Made by a program: the position numbers and the translations under genes. The notes below the pieces were generated by a model, which did not search any database, was not told the origin of the DNA, and worked only from the letters and a program-made list of their open reading frames with translations. A DNA stretch of 10,063 nucleotides, taken from assembly GCA_945866165.1 (NCBI GenBank), contig CAMBGO010000069.1, positions 1 through 10,063 of the forward strand, read 5' to 3'. The stretch comes from Chitinophaga pinensis (lineage in GTDB: Bacteria; Bacteroidota; Bacteroidia; Chitinophagales; Chitinophagaceae). Shown here piece by piece: positions 1-5,255 of the stretch (position 1 is the first letter of the stretch; every line of letters begins with the position of its first letter).

Positions 1-186
1 GGGATTGTCTTTTTTCAACAATGACAATGCTTTTTTTCTCCAGCTAATGTCAATTCCGGCAGAAAGAAAGCGGTTTAAAAAATCATATTGAGGGGCAATA
101 TTATTGAACATGTGTGCCACCTGCTCTTTTTTCGATAAATTTGAGGCAATATCCGGAACTACAGTATCGTGAGCGAATTTTCCCAT
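1..186 (-). CDS. ubiE: Demethylmenaquinone/ubiquinone methyltransferase UbiE/MenG, N-terminal part (runs off left edge)
   Basis: Reading the minus strand from the ATG at 186-184 gives 62 uninterrupted codons to the window edge. The protein starts MGKFAHDTVVP and continues with VAHMFNNIAPQYDFLNRFLS and GIDISWRKKAL, the conserved N-terminal signature of the UbiE/MenG (COQ5) family: the M-F-x-x-I-A-x-x-Y-D-x-L-N block followed by G-I-D-x-x-W-R. Known family role: SAM-dependent C-methylation of demethylmenaquinone to menaquinone in respiratory quinone synthesis, at the cytoplasmic face of the membrane. The SAM-binding Rossmann core lies beyond the window. The gene is divergent from engB with 61 nt between the two starts. 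No alternative start lies upstream in frame before the intergenic region. Family assignment is firm from the N-terminal block; whether the substrate is menaquinone or ubiquinone is inferred from phylum (menaquinone expected). Confidence 0.9.
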   Translation of the reverse strand, partial: MGKFAHDTVVPDIASNLSKKEQVAHMFNNIAPQYDFLNRFLSAGIDISWRKKALSLLKKDNP

Positions 187-190
187 GGTG

Positions 191-198
191 CAAAAGTA
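191..198 (-). promoter_or_regulatory. Candidate Bacteroidota -7 box (TACTTTTG) for ubiE
   Basis: On the minus strand the octamer TACTTTTG matches the Bacteroidota -7 consensus TAnnTTTG exactly. It ends only 4 nt before the ubiE ATG, so transcription would start at or next to the start codon (a leaderless or nearly leaderless mRNA). No good TTTG -33 element is seen at the usual spacing of about 19 nt. The call rests on the consensus match and position alone. Confidence 0.35.
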
Positions 199-247
199 AA
201 CAAATTAGGAGCGAAGCCTCTTAAAGGTATTATAAATCTCATTTTAC

Positions 248-898
248 ATGAACATTACCAAGGCAACCTATATCATAAGCAACCCTGACCTAAGTGCCTG
301 TCCAAAGCCCGACAGGCCTGAATATGCGTTTATTGGAAGAAGCAATGTTGGTAAGTCTTCTTTGATTAATATGTTGACGGGCATGAAAAACCTTGCCAAG
401 ACTTCCGGCACGCCGGGCAAAACCCAGCTTATCAATCATTTTTTTGTTGAGAGCAAGGAGAAGGATTTGTCACCGATAACGCAATGGTACCTTGTTGATT
501 TGCCTGGGTATGGGTTTGCAAAAGTATCTGTATCAAAAAGAAAGGCCTGGGAGAAGATGATAAGTGAATATGTGCGGTTCAGGGAGAATTTGGTAAACCT
601 ATTTGTGTTGGTTGATGCACGGCATACGCCACAGCAGCTTGATTTGGATTTTGTAAATAAGTTGGGAGAATGGCAGGTGCCTTTTTGTATTGTGTTTACG
701 AAGTCTGATAAAGAAACACAAAAGGTTGTAAGTTCCCATGTAAAAAAATTTGCTGAGGCAATGAAGCGTACCTGGGTTGAATTGCCTCCCATCTTTACAA
801 CCAGTGCTGAGAAGAGAACGGGTCGCGATGGATTGCTAAAATTAATTGAAGAGATGAATAAAGAATCGGGTGATAAATTTAAGCACTTGGGCGAATGA
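248..898 (+). CDS. engB: Ribosome-biogenesis GTP-binding protein EngB (YihA/YsxC)
   Basis: This 216-residue TRAFAC-class GTPase has every G motif in order: G1 P-loop GRSNVGKS (30-37), G2 region GTPGKT (54-59), G3 DLPG inside DLPGYGFAKV (84-87), G4 TKSD (151-154) and G5 TSA (185-187). The N-terminal CPKPDRPEYAFIGRSNVGKS block and the DLPGYG motif are diagnostic of EngB rather than Era or Der. Length is normal for the family (about 200 residues). Known role: GTP-dependent late assembly of the 50S ribosomal subunit in the cytoplasm, generally essential. The start at 248 directly precedes the conserved N-terminal strand; no clear Shine-Dalgarno sequence is visible. Its TGA overlaps the ATG of the following deacetylase gene (ATGA), which suggests coupled translation in one operon. 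It is divergent from ubiE. Confidence 0.97.
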   Translation: MNITKATYIISNPDLSACPKPDRPEYAFIGRSNVGKSSLINMLTGMKNLAKTSGTPGKTQLINHFFVESKEKDLSPITQWYLVDLPGYGFAKVSVSKRKAWEKMISEYVRFRENLVNLFVLVDARHTPQQLDLDFVNKLGEWQVPFCIVFTKSDKETQKVVSSHVKKFAEAMKRTWVELPPIFTTSAEKRTGRDGLLKLIEEMNKESGDKFKHLGE

Positions 899-1515
899 TT
901 ATTCCTGCAAGGATACCTGTTCTGATTCAACGATTTTTCAAAGAACGAATATGGAAAATTGAAACAAATCAGCGTGAACTATTTCTGACCTTTGATGATG
1001 GTCCTCATCCCCGCATTACTTCAGCCGTGCTTGATATACTAAAGAAGCATGACGCCAAGGCAACCTTTTTTTGTATCGGAGATCGGGTAAAACGTTTTCC
1101 TGAAATATACAAGCGCATATTGGATGAGGGACATGCTGTTGGCAATCATACAATGCATCATATCAATGGATGGAAGTCGGGTCTCGATGAATATTGCAAT
1201 GATGTTGAACAAGCAGCTAAGTATATCAAATCGAATATGTTTCGGCCTCCTTATGGCAGGATGAATCGCAAACAATTTGATTATGTTGCATCTAAGGGGA
1301 TGAAGACGGTTATGTGGACTGTCTTGAGTGGTGATTACGATTATAGGTTATCGCCAGAAAAAGTGTATGAAAGGGTTATAAGGGATATGCAACAAGGGAA
1401 TATTTATTTATTTCATGATTCAGAAAAAGCGGAAGTAAATATGGTGTTTGTATTGGAAAAATTTATTGAATATGCTAAACGTCATGATTATAGTTTTTCA
1501 AGTATTAAATTTTAA
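895..1515 (+). CDS. Polysaccharide deacetylase family protein (NodB homology, carbohydrate esterase 4)
   Basis: The 206-residue protein contains the five NodB/CE4 motifs: TFDDGP (32-37; D34 the likely catalytic base, D35 a metal ligand), the H-x3-H metal pair in NHTMHH (H85, H89), RPPYG (117-121), the W141/D147 region, and LFHD (172-175, catalytic His174). All key residues are present, so it should be active. Known family reaction: metal-dependent N- or O-deacetylation of chitooligosaccharide, peptidoglycan or other surface glycans; the actual substrate cannot be read from the sequence. There is no obvious cleavable signal peptide. The first 15 residues (IPARIPVLIQRFF) are only moderately hydrophobic, so it may be cytoplasmic or membrane-associated. 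The ATG overlaps the engB stop by 4 nt (ATGA), which fixes the start and indicates translational coupling. TatD follows after 70 nt. Confidence 0.93.
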   Translation: MIIPARIPVLIQRFFKERIWKIETNQRELFLTFDDGPHPRITSAVLDILKKHDAKATFFCIGDRVKRFPEIYKRILDEGHAVGNHTMHHINGWKSGLDEYCNDVEQAAKYIKSNMFRPPYGRMNRKQFDYVASKGMKTVMWTVLSGDYDYRLSPEKVYERVIRDMQQGNIYLFHDSEKAEVNMVFVLEKFIEYAKRHDYSFSSIKF

Positions 1516-1585
1516 AATTCATATTTTTTATTTGTTTTTCATGCGATAGGATTTACAGAACGTTGTTTTATAAAAATGATTTTTA

Positions 1586-2347
1586 ATGATTGATACACAT
1601 AGTCATTTGTATGCTGAAGAATTTGTAGGTGATATTGATGCTGTGATTGAAAGGTCGAAGGCGTCGGGAGTGAACAATGTTTTTCTTCCTGCTATTGATG
1701 GATCCACTCATGATGCAATGATGGCGTTGGCTAAACAATATCCTGGGTATTGTATGCCGATGATGGGTTTGCATCCATGTTATGTTGATGGAAATTATGA
1801 GGCGGAGCTTCAGCTTGTAGAAACCTGGTTGGCCAAAGAAAAATTCTATGCGATAGGGGAGATTGGGTTGGATTATTATCATTCAACTGAGTTCAAGCAA
1901 CAACAGATCCATGCTTTTTCGAAACAAATCAAGTTGGCCTTACAATACAACCTTCCCATTGTTATTCATACAAGAAGTTCGATGGATGATTGTATTAAGA
2001 TGGTGGAGCAAGAAGGTGGGGGGCAATTAAAGGGTATTTTTCATTGTTTTGGCGGTGATGATCGCCAGGCCAAAAAAATCATTGAGCTCGGCTTCATGCT
2101 TGGTATTGGGGGTGTTCTAACATATAAAAATGCCGGTCTGGTAAAAATATTGGAATCTATTTCAATAGAGCATTTGGTATTAGAGACCGACGCGCCTTAT
2201 TTGACACCTGTTCCCTTTAGGGGCAAGCGCAATGAAACTGCCTATATACGGTATGTTGCAGAGAAGCTTGCTGAGATAAAATCACTGAGGGTTGAGGAGG
2301 TTGAAGCAATTACCACTGCCAATGCCCAAAAAATATTCGGGTGCTAA
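1586..2347 (+). CDS. tatD: TatD family metal-dependent hydrolase (deoxyribonuclease)
   Basis: This 253-residue amidohydrolase-superfamily TIM barrel carries the standard TatD signature: DTHSHL (metal ligands H5, H7), GEIGLDYY (E92), IHTR (H128), FHCFGG (H153), LETDAPYLTP (D202) and the C-terminal RGKRNE block (212-217). Length is typical (about 255-265). Known activities in the family: metal-dependent 3'-5' exonuclease and DNase on single-stranded or damaged DNA, in the cytoplasm. The ATG at 1586 lies next to the conserved MIDTHSH start; an upstream ATG at 1576 runs into a stop after five codons. It follows the deacetylase gene by 70 AT-rich nt and precedes tRNA-Ser by 33 nt, so read-through into the tRNA is possible. 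Which TatD/YcfH/YjjV paralogue it represents cannot be decided here. Confidence 0.95.
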   Translation: MIDTHSHLYAEEFVGDIDAVIERSKASGVNNVFLPAIDGSTHDAMMALAKQYPGYCMPMMGLHPCYVDGNYEAELQLVETWLAKEKFYAIGEIGLDYYHSTEFKQQQIHAFSKQIKLALQYNLPIVIHTRSSMDDCIKMVEQEGGGQLKGIFHCFGGDDRQAKKIIELGFMLGIGGVLTYKNAGLVKILESISIEHLVLETDAPYLTPVPFRGKRNETAYIRYVAEKLAEIKSLRVEEVEAITTANAQKIFGC

Positions 2348-2380
2348 TCATGAAGGGTTTATTTTTGCCATCCTTATTTA

Positions 2381-2467
2381 GGAGACTTGTCCGAGTGGCT
2401 GAAGGAGCACGCTTGGAAAGCGTGTAAACGGGAAACTGTTTCGAGGGTTCGAATCCCTCAGTCTCCG
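2381..2467 (+). tRNA. tRNA-Ser (anticodon GGA)
   Basis: A complete class II tRNA cloverleaf can be drawn by hand. The acceptor stem pairs GGAGACT (2381-2387) with AGTCTCC (2460-2466), with discriminator G2467. The anticodon stem CACGC/GCGTG (2408-2412, 2420-2424) encloses the loop TTGGAAA with anticodon GGA at 2415-2417, which reads UCC and UCU serine codons. A long variable arm (2425-2442, AAAC/GTTT pairing) is diagnostic for tRNA-Ser. The T arm is GAGGG/CCCTC around TTCGAAT (2443-2459). The 3' CCA is not fully encoded (CAA follows the discriminator), as is common in Bacteroidota. It lies 33 nt after tatD and just before an intrinsic terminator. Confidence 0.97.
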
Positions 2468-2481
2468 CAATGGCAATCAAC

Positions 2482-2507
2482 ACCCACGTATTTTCGTGGG
2501 TTTTTTG
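2482..2507 (+). terminator. Intrinsic terminator after tRNA-Ser
   Basis: A perfect 7-bp stem, ACCCACG (2482-2488) with CGTGGGT (2495-2501), closes a 6-nt loop (TATTTT) and runs directly into a T-tract (TTTTTTG). It lies 15 nt after the tRNA 3' end and is a classical Rho-independent terminator for tRNA-Ser and any tatD read-through. Confidence 0.85.
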
Positions 2508-2522
2508 TTTCCCCCTTTTTGG

Positions 2523-2709
2523 GTTTAGGTGTTTAGTTGTTTAGTCGTTTAGGGTTTTTTTAAATACAGTTTAGTTGTTTAGGCGTTTAGATGTTTAGAA
2601 TAACACCTAAATCCTCAACTCTAAACACCTAAACGACTAAACAACTAAACTCTAAATCCTAAACGACTAAACACCTATAAACCCTCAACTCTAAACTCTT
2701 CTAAACCCT
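2523..2709. repeat. Inverted GTTTAGNN octamer array, copy A
   Basis: The left half has two blocks of four contiguous octamers GTTTAGNN (2523-2554 and 2569-2600, NN = GT, TT, TC, GG, then TT, GC, AT, AA), separated by a T-rich spacer ending AAATACA. The right half carries the same motif in reverse complement (CTAAAC). The largest exact arms are 23 nt (2531-2553 pairing with 2628-2650), so the whole array can form a long hairpin. The segment 2523-2664 matches copy B (3437-3578) with three mismatches over 142 nt. From 2710 to 2832 I see no gene, only an imperfect hairpin (ATCCC 2766-2770 with GGGAT 2788-2792, then a T-run) and a 10-bp palindrome GATCATGATC (2759-2768). Function unknown. Confidence 0.9.
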
Positions 2710-2832
2710 CAACCCCAACCCGAAAATTCCCCTTCAATTTCGGTATTTCACTTTTGTTGATCATGATCCCCATGCAAAATTTGCTGTGGGATTTTTATTA
2801 ATCTAAAAACCTGCTAAAAGTAATAAATTTAA

Positions 2833-2840
2833 TACCTTTG
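2833..2840 (+). promoter_or_regulatory. Candidate -7 box (TACCTTTG) for the hicAB operon
   Basis: TACCTTTG matches the Bacteroidota -7 consensus TAnnTTTG exactly and ends 4 nt before the inferred hicA TTG start, so the mRNA would be nearly leaderless. A -33 match is weak (CCTG at 2810-2813, 19 nt upstream). The 10-bp palindrome GATCATGATC at 2759-2768 could be an operator but lies about 65 nt upstream of the box. Confidence 0.45.
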
Positions 2841-2844
2841 TATT

Positions 2845-3030
2845 TTGAAATCAAGCGAACTGTTGCGGTTGCTGAAGAGAGACGGATGGTTTTTTGTTCG
2901 GCAAAAAGGAAGTCATGTGATCATGGAGCATCCTGCGAAAAAGGGACAGATTGTTTGTCCATATCATGGAAGCCAAGAGATCGGAAAGGGGTTGGAAAGA
3001 AAAATAAAAAAAGATGCAGGTATCAAATAA
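2845..3030 (+). CDS. hicA: HicA-family mRNA interferase toxin (type II TA)
   Basis: The 61-residue protein MKSSELLRLLKRDGWFFVRQ, then KGSHVIMEHPAKKGQIVCPYH, has the typical HicA/YcfA composition: an N-terminal helix, the G-W-x-x-x-R-Q-x-G-S-H strand-loop with the family's catalytic His (H24), then a His/Pro strand and a C-terminal helix with basic residues. This is the small dsRBD-like fold. Known role: translation-independent mRNA cleavage in the cytoplasm, inhibited by HicB. Length is normal (about 58-62). The start is a TTG at 2845; no ATG or GTG is available upstream in frame, and the family N-terminus (M-K-S-S-E-L) aligns exactly here. The TTG lies 4 nt after a consensus -7 box. hicB follows 12 nt downstream, the standard toxin-first order. 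The pair lies between octamer arrays A and B. Confidence 0.88.
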   Translation: MKSSELLRLLKRDGWFFVRQKGSHVIMEHPAKKGQIVCPYHGSQEIGKGLERKIKKDAGIK

Positions 3031-3042
3031 AATTACTTTCAT

Positions 3043-3420
3043 ATGAAAATCGTGATGATTGTTGAAAAAACAAAAACTGGCTACTCCGCCTATGCAGAAA
3101 ATTACCCAGTGTACACAGTTGGTAAGACGTTGGAAGAACTAAAAAGCCAGATCATCGATGCACTTAACCTTTATTTTGATAACACGAAAAAGCCGATCGA
3201 AGAAAAAGATCTGAAGATTACACTTGACCTACCTCAGTTTTTTGAATTCTATAAAGTGATCAACGCAAAAGCACTATCTGAGCGAATCGGAATGAATCAA
3301 AGCCTTCTCGCTCAATACATCAAAGGACATAAGAAACCTTCTATCAATCAAACAAAACGAATTTTAAAAGGTATCCAGCAAATCGGTAATGAACTTGCTA
3401 CAGTGAGCTTTATTGTTTAG
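3043..3420 (+). CDS. hicB: HicB-family antitoxin with C-terminal helix-turn-helix
   Basis: The 125-residue partner of HicA has an N-terminal degraded RNase-H-like HicB fold (residues 1-50; MKIVMIVEKTKTGYSAYAEN followed by a TVGKTLEELKSQIIDALNLY helix). A C-terminal XRE-like helix-turn-helix follows at about 75-112 (AKALSERIGMNQSLLAQYIK with GHKKPS), expected to bind the operon's promoter. Known role: sequesters HicA and autorepresses hicAB. Length is within the family's usual range. The ATG is 12 nt after the hicA stop. The last two codons, GTT TAG (3415-3420), are exactly the first GTTTAG unit of octamer array B, so the repeat supplies the stop codon and possibly the final residue of the protein. 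The C-terminal tail (ATVSFIV) may therefore differ from relatives. Confidence 0.88.
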   Translation: MKIVMIVEKTKTGYSAYAENYPVYTVGKTLEELKSQIIDALNLYFDNTKKPIEEKDLKITLDLPQFFEFYKVINAKALSERIGMNQSLLAQYIKGHKKPSINQTKRILKGIQQIGNELATVSFIV

Positions 3421-3582
3421 GGTTATTCTAAATACAGTTTAGGTGTTTAGTTGTTTAGTCGTTTAGGGTTTTTCTAAATACAGTTTAGTTGTTTAGGCGT
3501 TTAGATGTTTAGAATAACACCTAAACCCTCAACTCTAAACACCTAAACGACTAAACAACTAAACTCTAAACCCTAAACTCTA
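3415..3582. repeat. Inverted GTTTAGNN octamer array, copy B
   Basis: This array begins inside the hicB stop codon with GTTTAG plus GGTTATTCTAAATACA. It continues with four octamers (3437-3468), a TTTTTCTAAATACA spacer, four more octamers, TAACACC, and then the reverse-complement half. Exact 23-nt arms (3445-3467 and 3542-3564) would fold into a hairpin. It matches copy A at 139 of 142 positions and copy C at 81 of 82 over its left end (3415-3496 versus 4344-4425). Such identity in low-complexity non-coding DNA implies recent duplication or gene conversion. It lies directly between the two toxin-antitoxin modules and may terminate hicAB transcription through the hairpin (inference). Confidence 0.9.
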
Positions 3583-3692
3583 ATCCTTCCTGCTAAAATC
3601 ACTGCGAAGAACTGTGTTTTACACCTTAGGATGGTTTTTGTGGGATGTATTTTTATTTAGTAAATATTTTATTCATACTGACAGAGTTTTTC

Positions 3693-3700
3693 TAATTTTA
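3693..3700 (+). promoter_or_regulatory. Weak -7-like box (TAATTTTA) for the second TA operon
   Basis: TAATTTTA differs from the TAnnTTTG consensus at the last base and lies 10 nt before the antitoxin ATG. No convincing -33 element is seen. In such AT-rich DNA this is only a candidate. Confidence 0.2.
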
Positions 3701-3710
3701 CTACGCATCT

Positions 3711-3914
3711 ATGGCAAAATCTGCAATGATATCACATTCATCACTCGAATCTTCCTCATCAGAGGAGAGAATGAACTTTATTGCAAAGACCATTGTAAAA
3801 TTGAAAGCCAAGAGACAAGCTAAAAAAGTTCTCAGTGCTTTGGAGGAAGTAAAACAAATCCAGCAGGGCAAAAAAACTCCGAAGTCTCTTGATGAGTTTT
3901 TAGATGAGTTATAG
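3711..3914 (+). CDS. Putative small antitoxin of a RelE/ParE-type TA module
   Basis: The 67-residue protein has a Ser-rich start (residues 1-17), a basic amphipathic helix (MNFIAKTIVKLKAKRQAKKV, about 21-40) and a C-terminal tail ending GKKTPKSLDEFLDEL. The pattern of a helix followed by a K-x-x-KSLDEFLDEL tail is common in Bacteroidota antitoxins paired with RelE/ParE toxins, where the tail wraps the toxin; I do not recognise a specific DNA-binding family. Its stop overlaps the toxin start by 11 nt, which strongly suggests translational coupling and supports the antitoxin role. The start is uncertain: M1 (3711) gives the longest form, and M6 (3726) or M21 (3771) are possible. The role is inferred mainly from position and the tail. 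Confidence 0.75.
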   Translation: MAKSAMISHSSLESSSSEERMNFIAKTIVKLKAKRQAKKVLSALEEVKQIQQGKKTPKSLDEFLDEL

Positions 3915-4263
3915 ATTTTATCCTACTGTCCTCTTCATGACAGAGGCTAAAAAGCTCAAGAAAAAGTATCCAAGTTTATCTGAAGATTTAAAATTACTTC
4001 GACAAAGACTCAAGGATGATCCAATTTTAGGAAATGATTCTTTGGGATCAGGTTGTTACAAAGTCAGGATGGAACTTTCAGATAAAGTTGCTGGAAAAAG
4101 TGGTGGCGCAAGAGTAATAATTCAAGTTTTCGTTCAGGCTGAAATTGTCCATCTCTTAAGCATTTATGACAAATCTGCTAAAGGTGATTTATTCGAAGGA
4201 GAAGTTGATAAAATTTTAAAAGAGCAGATTTTAGTTTGGGACAAAACAGAAAATAAGAAATAG
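3904..4263 (+). CDS. RelE/ParE-superfamily toxin (type II TA)
   Basis: The 119-residue protein shows the plan of the Bacteroidota RelE/ParE-like family: a short N-terminal strand then helices rich in Lys (FMTEAKKLKKKYPSLSEDLK), a central strand with G-x-G-C-Y-K-V-R-M (49-57), GGARVIIQVFV, and the characteristic C-terminal strand IVHLLSIYDKSAKGDLFEGE followed by a helix. The LLSIYDKS(E/A)K block is typical of proteins annotated as RelE/ParE family toxins. Known activity of the superfamily: ribosome-dependent mRNA cleavage (RelE) or gyrase inhibition (ParE); which applies here cannot be told. R57, R70, Y98 and K100 are plausible functional residues. It overlaps the upstream antitoxin by 11 nt. 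The module lies between octamer arrays B and C. Confidence 0.82.
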   Translation: MSYRFYPTVLFMTEAKKLKKKYPSLSEDLKLLRQRLKDDPILGNDSLGSGCYKVRMELSDKVAGKSGGARVIIQVFVQAEIVHLLSIYDKSAKGDLFEGEVDKILKEQILVWDKTENKK

Positions 4264-4343
4264 AATTCCTACGCGGTTTAAGAAAATTCAACTCCCTCAA
4301 CTTCCCTCTAAAATCACAACGAATAATCTGATGTCGGTTGTCA

Positions 4344-4525
4344 GTTTAGGGTTATTCTAAATACAGTTTAGGTGTTTAGTTGTTTAGTCGTTTAGGGTTA
4401 TTCTAAATACAGTTTAGTTGTTTAGTCGTTTAGGGTTTAGAGTTTAATAATGATTTCTAAACATCTAAACAACTAAACGAATAAACACCTAAACCCTCAA
4501 CTCTAAACCCCCAACTCTCCTAAAC
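4344..4525. repeat. Inverted GTTTAGNN octamer array, copy C
   Basis: The left end (4344-4425) is a near-exact copy of the start of array B (one mismatch over 82 nt), including two GGGTTATTCTAAATACA spacers and runs of GTTTAGNN. The right half is in reverse complement (CTAAAC-based) but has diverged from A and B after about 4426. The remaining part of this gene-free stretch (4526-4648) is AT-rich leader DNA of the downstream exported protein with a weak -7-like box (TAATTTTA, 4614-4621); I see nothing else in it. Array starts are spaced 892 and 929 bp (2523, 3415, 4344). Confidence 0.88.
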
Positions 4526-4648
4526 ATATTATAAAAACATTTAATATGTCATAAATCAACAAGTTGTAACAAAGTTTAATGCAGACAAAAGAGTGAATTA
4601 TACTAAAAAGTACTAATTTTAAGATTACAAATACCAACACCAATACCC

Positions 4649-5221
4649 ATGAAAAAAACTTTATGTTCATGTTTGCTTATGTATTGCATATTCATAGGCA
4701 TTGAAACAAAAGCACAGCTACAATTCGAAAACACCTACGGCTTGCTAGTTAACGATCCTTCTGGCATCACTGTGCTAAGGGGAACGGTAGCCCTCAATAA
4801 TCTGATTCCTGTTGCCGGAAATAAAAATAACAAACTCACAGGGTATAACGATCCAGGCTCCTTGTCAAAAGATTTAGTCGCGGAGAATAAAAAAAACAAA
4901 TTTAATATTGGGGTTTACTACACAACAGAGATCTGTTGTGTGTTTTCTTCTAAATATACCAAGCCTGTTCGTCAGGATCTTTTAAGAGACCTTGCTGGAA
5001 TCAGTTTGAGGTTTTTTGACAGAGTTTCTGTTTATGCCGGTGCTGGATTTTTCCGCCAGGGTATTTTCAGTGATTTGGCTTTTAAAGACATCAGAAAAGA
5101 AGTAGGTGTTTCATTGCAGATACCCAAGCATAACTTGACAGTTGGTACAAGTTATGGTATAGTCAAAAAACTTTCTTTGAACGTTGGTTATTTCGTTCCA
5201 ATCAAAAAGACAAAATCTTAA
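4649..5221 (+). CDS. Exported protein of unknown function, probable small beta-barrel-like protein
   Basis: I do not recognise this 190-residue protein. Residues 1-22 form a Sec signal peptide (MKKT, hydrophobic core, ETKAQ) with likely cleavage at KA-Q or AQ-L. Two Cys in the core (C7, C9) do not form a proper lipobox. The mature part shows alternating strands towards the C-terminus (FNIGVYYTT, ISLRFFDRVSVYAGAGFF, EVGVSLQI, HNLTVGTSYGI, LSLNVGYFVPI), resembling an outer-membrane or periplasmic beta structure, and contains EICC with two adjacent Cys. It stands alone: array C lies upstream and a hairpin downstream, so it is probably monocistronic. The ATG start is chosen because the signal peptide follows directly. 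Envelope location is inferred; no function is claimed. Confidence 0.75.
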   Translation: MKKTLCSCLLMYCIFIGIETKAQLQFENTYGLLVNDPSGITVLRGTVALNNLIPVAGNKNNKLTGYNDPGSLSKDLVAENKKNKFNIGVYYTTEICCVFSSKYTKPVRQDLLRDLAGISLRFFDRVSVYAGAGFFRQGIFSDLAFKDIRKEVGVSLQIPKHNLTVGTSYGIVKKLSLNVGYFVPIKKTKS

Positions 5222-5255
5222 TTTTATAAAAACCGCTAGTTTGTTTTTATAAAAT
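5221..5255 (+). terminator. Hairpin terminator (13-bp perfect AT-rich stem) after the exported-protein gene
   Basis: ATTTTATAAAAAC (5221-5233) pairs perfectly with GTTTTTATAAAAT (5243-5255) around a 9-nt loop. It begins at the last base of the stop codon. The right arm contains a T5 run and the left arm an A-run on the other strand, so it could work in both directions. The AT-rich stem makes it a weaker terminator than a GC-rich one, but its position is right. Confidence 0.6.

Larger units (their letters stand above)
3585..4326. repeat. About 26-bp imperfect direct repeat flanking the second TA module
   Basis: CTTCC-nn-CTAAAATCAC-nn-CGAA-n-AA occurs just after array B (about 3586-3611) and again in the same orientation just before array C (about 4301-4326). 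Identity is about 21 of 26 positions, with an exact 10-mer core. The toxin-antitoxin pair sits between them. The first ten bases around the left copy (CCTGCTAAAA, 3589-3598) also occur exactly at 2810-2819, just after array A and before hicA. These could be cassette edges or target-site remnants; the spacing is suggestive but there is no proof. Confidence 0.5.

Noticed and set aside
301..320. CCTGTC/GACAGG inverted repeat near the start of engB as an inserted REP element
   Set aside because: It encodes the family-conserved CPKPDRPEY segment of EngB, so the pairing is explained by coding constraint or chance.
436..930. Long antisense open frame opposite engB
   Set aside because: It is antisense to a fully motif-supported EngB gene; its composition is that of a reversed coding strand.
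2381..2470. tRNA-Ser as integration site of the downstream island
   Set aside because: No second copy of the tRNA 3' end is seen in the window and there is no integrase, so there is no direct evidence for att-type integration.
2838..3065. Overlapping 75-codon plus-strand frame starting at a TTG next to hicA
   Set aside because: It is out of frame with the clear HicA protein, Arg/Lys/Cys-rich without family features, and starts inside the -7 box.
2523..4525. Octamer arrays as CRISPR repeats
   Set aside because: The units are 8 bp and contiguous, without 25-40 bp unique spacers. Arrays are inverted within themselves and no cas gene is present.
2523..4525. Octamer arrays as integron attC sites
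   Set aside because: attC core sites fit GTTRRRY / RYYYAAC; the unit GTTTAGNN has T at the first R position. No IntI-type integrase is in the window. The cassette resemblance is kept only as an architectural analogy.
2523..4525. Telomere-like sequence (TTTAGGG units, plant-type telomere)
   Set aside because: TTTAGGG appears only where the two variable bases happen to be GG. The true period is 8 with a variable dinucleotide, and the surrounding genes are bacterial.
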